Positions 57,301-64,000 of a stretch of DNA of 64,000 bases are shown piece after piece. How positions within the stretch are numbered: position 1 is the stretch's first letter; the number at the start of each line of letters is the position of its first letter. Below the pieces are notes generated by a model. The model was not told the DNA's origin, did not search any database, and saw only the letters and a list, made by a program, of their open reading frames with translations. A program made the position numbers and the translations under genes. This DNA comes from Parapristionchus giblindavisi (taxonomy: Eukaryota; Nematoda; Chromadorea; Rhabditida; Diplogasteridae), in NCBI GenBank assembly GCA_943737045.1, contig CALSFV010000030.1, forward strand, positions 217,501 through 281,500, written 5' to 3'.

Positions 57301-60300
57301 GATGAAAGATCAAAGATCAAAGATCAGAGATCAAAGATAAATTTCCATCCATGATTTTTTATCCTTGAACAATTACAGAGTCGTTTCCGAAGTTACGCAA
57401 GCCCGTAACCTACGTTTATTTATCAAATGAAGAGGCGAGTAAAATTAATTAATTCTCGTAAATTTAACACACTGAATTTAAAAAAAGAAATACATACAAC
57501 ATTTCTCCCGTTGATCAAGATGTTTATGGAGTTCGAACTTCCAAAGGCGTTACAAAGAAGCATTTGTTTTCAATTTTCAACCACCCCCCTTTCTTACAAA
57601 CCCAAAAAAGCACTCTCTTTGTAAACAAATTACCCGAACGGTCGGAAAGTTTACAATGACACAGATTGTTTCTAAATTGAAATGTTTAGGTGAAGTGGGG
57701 ATTTTGGATGTACCTCTGCATGGTAAAAGTTGCTGAGATGCGACTGCAAAACGTAAAAGGTACGATATCTAATTTCTTTTTTTCTTTTTTTCTCCTCTCT
57801 AATTATTGATCTTTGATCTTTATCAGCTTACGTAATGTTCTCTGATGACATGATCTACAATGTGTGGCATCCACTGGACCAGAGTAAGGCGCATTCTGGA
57901 ATACGAGCGCCTGGCGTAGGAATGTGGTATGGGCTTTCAAAATAGTTCAAACTCGAACAGGCCTTCAGAAACTATATGTATGAGCCACCAAACTATTTGA
58001 AAAAAACAACTATTTACGCGATTATATTATCAATTATAATACAATCCATCTGTATGGCTGTTTCGCAGATTGTTCTCATGACAATAACGTGTGGACTTAT
58101 ATCGAAAGTCTATACACACGCTTTTATGCGATCACTTTCAATTTTTATCGGATATTTAAGGGTAGCAGTGAGAGTTAAATAGTAGCCGCGATTTCCCGAG
58201 GCATTTTTTCGTGTTTTGAATATAGCTTGCTTTCAGGTGGGCCAGCCCACAATTTGGGCAAAAGGCAGCGAATAATTCGATAGAACTCGTCAAGGGAAAA
58301 TATTCAAAGAATAAGGAAGTGCTTTGGATGCTTGAGGAATATAAAAGATTGGTTAGTATATTCAAACAATGTGAAGTTACATTAAAATATATATAAACAG
58401 TAAACTAATACAAGGTTTTTTCACTAGTTTTGACGACGAATACAGAGAATACATTGTTAAGGGTAGCAGTGAAACTAACAGTAAAACACACTAACCATTT
58501 CATTTTTTTTTTCGAAAATCGTTACAGCTCGCTCCGACCAATATTAGCGATGCCAACAAGAATTTGATCAAAGATCCGTTGCTTCACATGAATCTTGTAA
58601 GTGAACCGAACACTTGAAAATAAATAACCATAAATGCTTAAAGATGGACGGATGGATAGTGTCCGATTGGATTTATATGCCTTCTCAGTTTATCGAACTA
58701 ACCAGAGTACTCGGACAGGTAACAATATCGGTTTCCACAAACGTCAGCAAACCGTGACTAATGTGTAGGATGAGATGTTTAAAAAAACATCGTCCCACTA
58801 TAGTGACTTCACATTTGAAGTTTGTCAGGCTTCATGCACGGGATTGTTAAACTTTTCATATGATTTAGGATTTTTTTTGAAAAAAAAGTTGATCAATGTA
58901 GATTGAACCTTATGAACAATAAAATCAGAGGACTATGTTGCAGGTATTCTTCGAGGGTGGTTTGTTCCACGAAATATTCTTCAGCAAGCTGCTCTGGCTC
59001 TTACCGCACGAAATGTTTGTTGACCTCACTAAAATCGTAATCTCATTTTACAGAAGAAATGGGTTAAAATGAGGAATAATTCATATATTTGCCATAATTT
59101 AATGAACTACACTCGGAGACCCATGAACGGTGGCAAACAGCTTATCGAAAAACGTGACGTCTCAAAAATGGCGCAAAAAAATCTTTGGCAAATGTTTGCG
59201 CCTACCGTCGTGACGTAACGTTTCTCGGCAAACTTTCAACCACCATTCATGGATCTACTGATCTATAAATTCCTTCTAATCATAGGCATCCAACCGACAG
59301 TCCGAACGGATTCAAATTACTTTGGGGAGCGGAGAGGGATATGTGGGATATTAACTACACCGAGATCCATGTAACACTTTTTCATCCCTATCAATAATTC
59401 AATCGTACAAACGTATCTGCTTATGTTTTTTGTTCATTAAAACATTATAACGTGTCTCTAATCTATGCCTGATGTGTGAAGATTTTTTGTATATTACTTT
59501 AGAATATTTTAAATGCATGTTATATACCATGAACTTTGGGAACTTTCCTGTTTTTCTGGCCGGGGGTAATTTGCATAAGTTCTGCATTTGCAGAACTGCT
59601 CCCCTGCTAGTGGGGGCCCGTGCTCCCCGCCCTCTCCTCGAAATGGGAGAGCGCTGGACTGAAACGAAGAAGGAGGAAGACGGCTTTTATAGATAGTTGT
59701 AATTATATTAAATTTTATTAGGATTTGAACGAGAGAGTGCGAAAATAGAGAGAGCAATTCTTCATTTTGCTTCACATTCCGTAAAGGCAGGGTCGGTATT
59801 TACACATTTTACATCACATTTAGACCGCTCAATGGATAAATAGAAACTAATTAAGAAATTACGAGAGGTGAATGATAGCGAGTTTAATGCAAATTCTCCC
59901 CGGGCCAGGAAACCAGGAAAGTGCCGAACTTTGTGCTAACAATTATTTCCTATTAGGTCGGAATTCATCCCGTCAAGGCATCGATGTTCGTGAATCTTAC
60001 TAATCGGAGACGGTAAGATTTGTTTAAAAAACTGACCACTCTGACCGTACGATCACAACTAAACTTAGCCAGGAGGTGTTGTCGTATACTTAGTGTTCTG
60101 GTATAAGCCATTTTTCTTACAAAATCAGACAGAAAGCACTGATTTTGGGAGAGTTCTTATGTAGAGTGGTCTTTCAAAAATATGATCCATTTCCTTCATG
60201 GATAGCTTTCAAAATTCAAAAAAAAACATGCAATTCAAAATAAGCTTGTCTATATAAAATAATTAGAAATTGTAATATTTTATTAAATTTCCATTATGTA

Positions 60301-60448
60301 TTTCTGAAAAACATTAAACATTTTAATAAGAAAATAATAATTTTAGATTATATAACAGTTTGATTTCAGATTCTGCGACAATCAATTGAATATATTCCAC
60401 AATAATCTATTCGGAAGGGAACAAAAACTGGCCAATATGACATTTTGA
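51382..60448 (+). CDS. DUF288/STELLO-family protein, 28 exons, 802 aa
   Basis: Exons: 51382-51512, 51834-51909, 52125-52229, 52384-52448, 52494-52561, 52678-52759, 53624-53702, 54099-54179, 54725-54827, 54963-55084, 55168-55268, 55314-55388, 55594-55695, 56045-56177, 56346-56393, 56575-56688, 57081-57147, 57193-57273, 57379-57434, 57690-57759, 57827-57926, 58237-58351, 58528-58596, 58644-58718, 58944-59014, 59286-59370, 59957-60012, 60370-60448. The 2409 bases are in frame from ATG to TGA. Membrane anchor at about residues 5-24 (YMVMLLCSGVITFFVLFFLL); catalytic-type DTDDD at 140-144; FSDD at 591-594; FRRDAFFSLFLPLTVSFRA in between. Every exon pairs with one in the minus-strand paralogue; only exons 1, 2 and 22 differ in length. 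Exon 19 ends GAG|GCGAGT where the paralogue has GAG|GTTTTT, so a GC-AG intron is likely. Short introns include one of 45 bases. The long introns 6 and 25 carry MITEs. Confidence 0.92.
53205..53530 (+). repeat. Nested foldback in intron 6 of the 51.4-60.4 kb gene
   Basis: The inner hairpin 53278-53423 has about 60-base arms: GGCCGTATGCATGAACAACG on the left, GTGACGTCATTAGCGTAGGC near the tip, and the complements on the right. It is flanked by a second inverted pair (about 53205-53275 and 53430-53525) built from TTTTCCCGGAAAA-type and GAATTC/CATGG segments. The inner part belongs to the TGACGTCA MITE family. Confidence 0.7.
59124..59262 (+). repeat. Short foldback MITE in intron 25 of the 51.4-60.4 kb gene
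   Basis: CCATGAACGGTGGCAAACAG faces the complement of GGCAAACTTTCAACCACCAT on the right, enclosing AACGTGACGTC and GTGACGTAACG. It is wholly inside the intron 59015-59285. Confidence 0.6.
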
Positions 60449-60960
60449 AATTTTTCTCATGTTTTCGGGAATTTTTCCGTTGTTAAAACTACATTGATCC
60501 TTGTTGAATATGAAAAGATATTTATTATCATACCATTCAATATTACGAGTTATCACTCATGCTTTATTGTTTGCTGTTTAATTTATTGCATACAATGTAC
60601 TTTCAAATCAATTTACGACCAGTTAAATTTTATTACATATCGAGTGCAAATGAACGATAAAGTTTATTAAAAATAAGAATTGTATAGATTCACCAATATT
60701 GATGAATATGCCAAATTATCAAGTCAAAATACTCGCTGAAATCTATCTAAACTGACATTTAAACAAGAAATATAATTACTGAAGCATATGATTAACGATG
60801 TGGTTTTTATATCATTTTTCTTATGTAGAGCGGTCCTTTAGGGCATTTCCTTCAGTGCGAATATCGTCGTGTAAAAATTGTGCAAAGACACGTCGCAGAA
60901 CATTTTATACAATGATCCTCCTTGATTTTGCCTAAACAATGCTCCCAATTGATTTTTTTT
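60449..60960. other. Intergenic, AT-rich
   Basis: Sequence downstream of the second DUF288 gene. No exon or repeat is recognised. Confidence 0.5.
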
Positions 60961-61149
60961 GGTATTCTCTAGTAGAGGCTCTCTATAAGTGGTGTTCTTT
61001 ATATGAGAGATTTACATGAACATTCGCGGGTCTCCAATTTGAAAGGTATCTTGAATGAGAAATATTTAAGAAAAGAAAAGTTGCTGCTATTGTTTCATAA
61101 TGGGAAAAGTGATGGAAATGAAAATGACCTCTTGCACTCCACTCACACC

Positions 61150-61347
61150 CTTTCCCATATGGGCATTGTCAGAGAGGGAAGAGATATGAGAGACGAGAGA
61201 CAACTAGAGTACGAGAGAATGGATCGATTGCTAGGAAGTGACTATCAAGACAAAATAAGGATGGCTATTGCATCGAATGTCCGCAACGCCCTTATGCTTG
61301 AATCGTTGTGTCATTCTGAAAAGAATGTTCAACATATATATCACTGA
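61150..61347 (+). pseudogene. Diverged coding fragment, right copy
   Basis: The frame includes EGRDMRDERQLEYERMDRLL and IRMAIASNVRNALMLESLC, ending in TGA at 61345-61347. It stays open further upstream to an ATG at 61003, but that part has no counterpart in the left copy. Charged helical composition; family unknown. It may be a last exon of an unrecognised gene. Confidence 0.4.
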
Positions 61348-61625
61348 TCTCTTCTGTTAAAAAATATCATATCTTTATTCATTATTTGCCTATCTTGTAC
61401 AAATCTCAAATCGATCGTATATCTCAAGAAGCGAAATGATCTGGTGTATAGTGCACAAAAAGACAGAATAAGAAGTTATGGCCTCTTAAAAATACACTAT
61501 CAAACGTAGAAAAGGCCTCAGCGTAGAAAACGTTTATTGTTAGTTGCCATAAACTGTTCCTTCCATAACGCATACGATGTGATGTATCTGTTCGCCCTTA
61601 TTAGGCCGTATTAAAAATTTGCTAA

Positions 61626-62016
61626 CGAGGGGATGCTCCCAACTTAAGAGATGGGAATATCTGACCTGAATCAGTTTTCGATGCTTATTACGAATCCGTT
61701 TTCAAACGCTGTCCAATCGAGTTGAGCTTCGATAAAATGGATATTGAAATTCGACTATTTAATTCGAAAATTTAAAACTTACCCACCTTTAAAAAAACAT
61801 CAGCAGGCGTTTGGATAGTCGATAGATGAGTTTATGAACGCATTAGGATGGTTTATATAGGAAGCTACACGAATCAACTTTTTCAATATCGATTTTCTCG
61901 AATCTCAGCTCGATTGTTCAACGTTTGAAAACGGATTCGTAATCAACATCGAAAATTGATTCAGGACAGTAATTCCCATCTCATATGCCCCCCTTTATGT
62001 TGGGAGCATCCCCTTG
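61626..62016. mobile_element. TAA-flanked MITE, second family member
   Basis: The ends CGAGGGGATGCTCCCAAC and CAAGGGGATGCTCCCAAC are inverted, with TAA at 61623-61625 and 62017-62019. The arms share GATATTGAAATTCG-type sequence with the larger element at 10297-11336, supporting one PIF/Harbinger-like family. No coding content is seen. Confidence 0.75.
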
Positions 62017-62439
62017 TAACATAAAAACAAAGAAAATCGGATGAAACTCTTCTCGTTTGACACATTCTATCGCCTATTTTTGTTGTTATCTAGACTTTTG
62101 AACAGTGCATTGAACTTTGTGTTCATTATTAACGACTCTTCGTAAGACACATTATCTTGTCTTACTTGGCTCCCTTTAACGAAAAGAAGATCAGTCTTTA
62201 GGATCCACTTACTTTTAAAGGCACACCCTTTGCAAAGTTGAAAATATCATCTCGAGTAGAACGCTCTCGTTTTCTTTGTCTACGAGAAAGTGTTGCCAGG
62301 GCGGAGAGTAGAAGTAGCTCTAATGTGCCGATCATTTCTCATCCACGATGATGCCCACTTCAATGGCCTTGATCTTCAAATTTCACTTGCTCTGTACTAG
62401 AGCGCGATCCGATTATATCAATGAATATTAATTTATTCG

Positions 62440-62525
62440 CTTAACCTGTTTCATTTCTCGTTGAAGGGAAGTGCATATCAAAAGAGTTCAGTAACCCGAT
62501 GGCACAAATACTTCTATAGATTTGT
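62440..62525 (-). pseudogene. Broken copy of the 50.2-50.5 kb exon
   Basis: Minus-strand QREMKQVK and its stop are conserved with the left copy. Upstream codons contain stops and an insertion, so the frame is lost. Confidence 0.5.
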
Positions 62526-62596
62526 GTTTATCTGTAACTGTTTAGGAAAAGCGCCTCTACTCTAAATACATTTAGAAGTAATGATGTCTTTAGGTG

Positions 62597-64000
62597 ATGT
62601 TTCGAACGCACATGGTCATATTACTCTGCTCGGGTGTGATGACTTTCTGTGTCCTTTTCTTATTGATCGACATAAATGGATTAACATACGAGGGGTATAG
62701 AATGTCCACGGGAAAACGATCAACATTGTGAGTTTTCCACTTATATTCGACTTAATTCTTTTTATTTTTTATTATTTATTTTATTTATCGTACACCGCAA
62801 GGGTGTTTCGTCATATACAAAATGTTTGAGTGCAAGAAAATATGTGAAGTATCAAAATTATGATCTTTTTCCTTTACTGTTACTTGATAGTCCAATAGAT
62901 CTGAGGCCGTATAAATAAACGTTTGTCAATAGGGTTGGTGGCAAATGGGGGGTTGCGGCCCACAATGGCTCGTAAAATCATTGTGGGCACTCAACCTCAT
63001 AGAGAGGAGAGTGGGAGCGATTGCGGGCGGCGTGGCATAAATGCGGGCTTGCAATGCGTTGCGGGCCATTGCGGGGCCCCGAATAGACAACTTTATTTGT
63101 CAACGTCTACGCTCACTGCCTCAGAACACATAAAATGGTGTTTATTGCTGTGTAGGGAGCGAAAGAACAACATTTCATTTGAAATGCACTTGCGTCCAAA
63201 GCTTCAAATGGGTATATTGATTTATTGTCCGTATAAAATGTGCTTGCATAAGGAAAATAACAAACACTATTTAAATACCGAGACAACGCGCGCCGGCATT
63301 CTCTCGCCAAACTCTCAATTGCCTCTAGACTTCTTCACATCTAACCCGTCTGACCGTCGCCACGCTGTATTGATATTTAATAGAGATCGGCATAGATTGT
63401 TTGTGAACTATGCAAAACAAGAAATAATCGTACGGACAAAGCAAACAATTGATCTTTATATGCTTAATAACAAGGCTTCATTTCAGTGAAAATCTTCCTG
63501 CAAAGAAAACACATAAATGGATCGTAGTCACAAGTATACAAGAACCTACAGAGGATGTCAAGGTGGAATTTTTATTGTAACTTATTGACCAGTCACTGAT
63601 CAATTGGCTGTGCCAAAACAATATTTGCACAAAACATCATGAAGCAACACGCTAAAATCTGAATCCGGGTTCTAAGGCCATTGAATTTCAGCGCTTGGCC
63701 CTTCTCCCAGAGTGGACTTTAGTAGTGGTTGGCGATAAGAAAACTCCAATTGATTGGAGTCTACCAGATGTACACTATCTGTCACCCGAGATGCAGGTTA
63801 TGCAGACCATTAATATTTTGTAATCTATAAATCATCACTGTTATCATTAATTATCAATTATCACTGGCCTACCAGTGATCTCCCGCAGGACTTCATGCAT
63901 AGAATAACGCGACTTACCTTGTCTTCGCACAATTACTATATTTCTCAGGAAGCCCTCGGCTACAGTATCCTCGAAAATGATCCCTGGGGCTCTTACGGTC
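62597..64000 (+). CDS. Third DUF288/STELLO gene, 5' part (exons 1-4), runs off window
   Basis: Exons: 62597-62727, 63487-63562, 63692-63796, and 63949 to the window end. Exon lengths 1-3 (131, 76, 105) equal those of the gene at 51382, and phases agree. The protein starts with an anchor (MVILLCSGVMTFCVLFLLID) and continues through KWIVVTSIQEPTEDV, LPEWTLVVVGDKKTP and ALGYSILENDPWGSYG. In exon 2 I count two substitutions in 76 bases against the neighbour; exon 3 has about five in 105. It is a recent tandem duplicate. Intron 1 is 759 bases against 321 in the neighbour, owing to insertions. Whether the rest is intact cannot be seen. Confidence 0.88.
62765..62830 (-). mobile_element. LINE 3' tail in intron 1 of the third DUF288 gene
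   Basis: On the minus strand this reads GAAACACCCTTGCGGTGTAC then GATAAATAAAATAAATAATA, matching the tails at 10.2 and 22.5 kb. It is absent from intron 1 of the paralogue at 51.5 kb. Confidence 0.6.
62930..63095. mobile_element. hAT-like MITE with 8-bp target duplication
   Basis: TTTGTCAA flanks both sides (62922-62929 and 63096-63103). Intron 1 of the paralogue at 51.7 kb has a single ATTGTCAACG at this place. The ends TAGGGTTGG and TAAAGTTGTCTATTCGGGG relate to the perfect TAGAGTTGGCTATTCGGG ends of the element at 34716-34845. The interior is GC-rich with TTGCGGGCC-type units. Confidence 0.75.

Larger units (their letters stand above)
60960..64000 (+). repeat. Segmental duplication, right copy (partner 48.6-52.45 kb)
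   Basis: Carries the same ordered landmarks as the left copy. It differs by a TAA-flanked MITE at 61626-62016, an inverted LINE tail and a hAT-like MITE in intron 1 of the third DUF288 gene. The right end is cut by the window. Confidence 0.8.

Noticed and set aside
57298..57341. GATCAAAGATC-type repeats considered as a CRISPR-like or regulatory array
   Set aside because: A simple microsatellite of a word that is common across the window (3.6, 11.6, 25.7, 32.5, 57.2 kb); no spacers.
57976..58182. Hydrophobic 68-codon frame in intron 21
   Set aside because: AT-rich intron translation; not present in the paralogue and without splice sites.
63113..63489. Frames in intron 1 of the third DUF288 gene
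   Set aside because: They cross the inserted MITE and the splice acceptor at 63486; the paralogue shows this is intron.

Overview
The window looks like repeat-rich nuclear DNA of a nematode. This is inferred from compact multi-exon genes with many introns of about 45-60 nt and mostly TTTCAG-type acceptors, from the DUF288/STELLO family present in three copies, and from Tc1-type elements. I found no bacterial-style operon, CRISPR array or intact rRNA/tRNA gene. Nearly all lines of a naive six-frame translation here are noise or repeats. The real genes had to be assembled exon by exon from reading frame, splice sites and comparison between paralogues.

Left part (1-33 kb) is almost all mobile DNA. 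It holds four copies (three long, one partial) of a large foldback repeat, at about 1.9-7.4, 9.0-15.8, 22.5-30.2 and 30.3-33.15 kb. Each long copy is an imperfect inverted repeat with a tRNA-like sequence in its arms and a purine-rich then pyrimidine-rich core. Other elements are inserted into them: a TA-flanked foldback (7.4-8.8 kb), a TAA-flanked foldback (10.3-11.3 kb), a LINE 3' tail (10.2 kb), a Penelope-like reverse transcriptase fragment (24.0-25.1 kb) and a TTAA-flanked MITE (29.8-30.1 kb). Between copies 2 and 3 lies a decayed non-LTR reverse transcriptase arranged as a near-perfect palindrome (16.4-21.3 kb) plus a partial direct duplication (21.3-22.2 kb). The palindrome spacer holds a captured gene fragment with two in-frame stops. 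At the far left edge (1.1-1.5 kb) is the 3' end of a gene related to the one at 33.8-35.4 kb.

Right part (33.8-64 kb) is genic. On the minus strand is a four-exon gene encoding 271 aa (33786-35373), then a complete 28-exon DUF288/STELLO gene (36821-43245, 794 aa). On the plus strand, head to head with it, is a second complete 28-exon DUF288/STELLO gene (51382-60448, 802 aa). The first four exons of a third, nearly identical to the second, begin at 62597 and run off the window. All 56 exons of the two complete genes pair one to one and all but three pairs have identical lengths, so both models support each other. A block including upstream sequence (about 48.6-52.4 kb) is duplicated at about 61-64 kb. 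The products are predicted single-pass type II membrane proteins, probably Golgi glycosyltransferase-like; the function in animals is not known to me.

Small foldback MITEs sit in introns of these genes. The paralogue comparison gives an exact empty site for a hAT-like insertion with an 8-bp target duplication. Two introns appear to use GC-AG splice sites.
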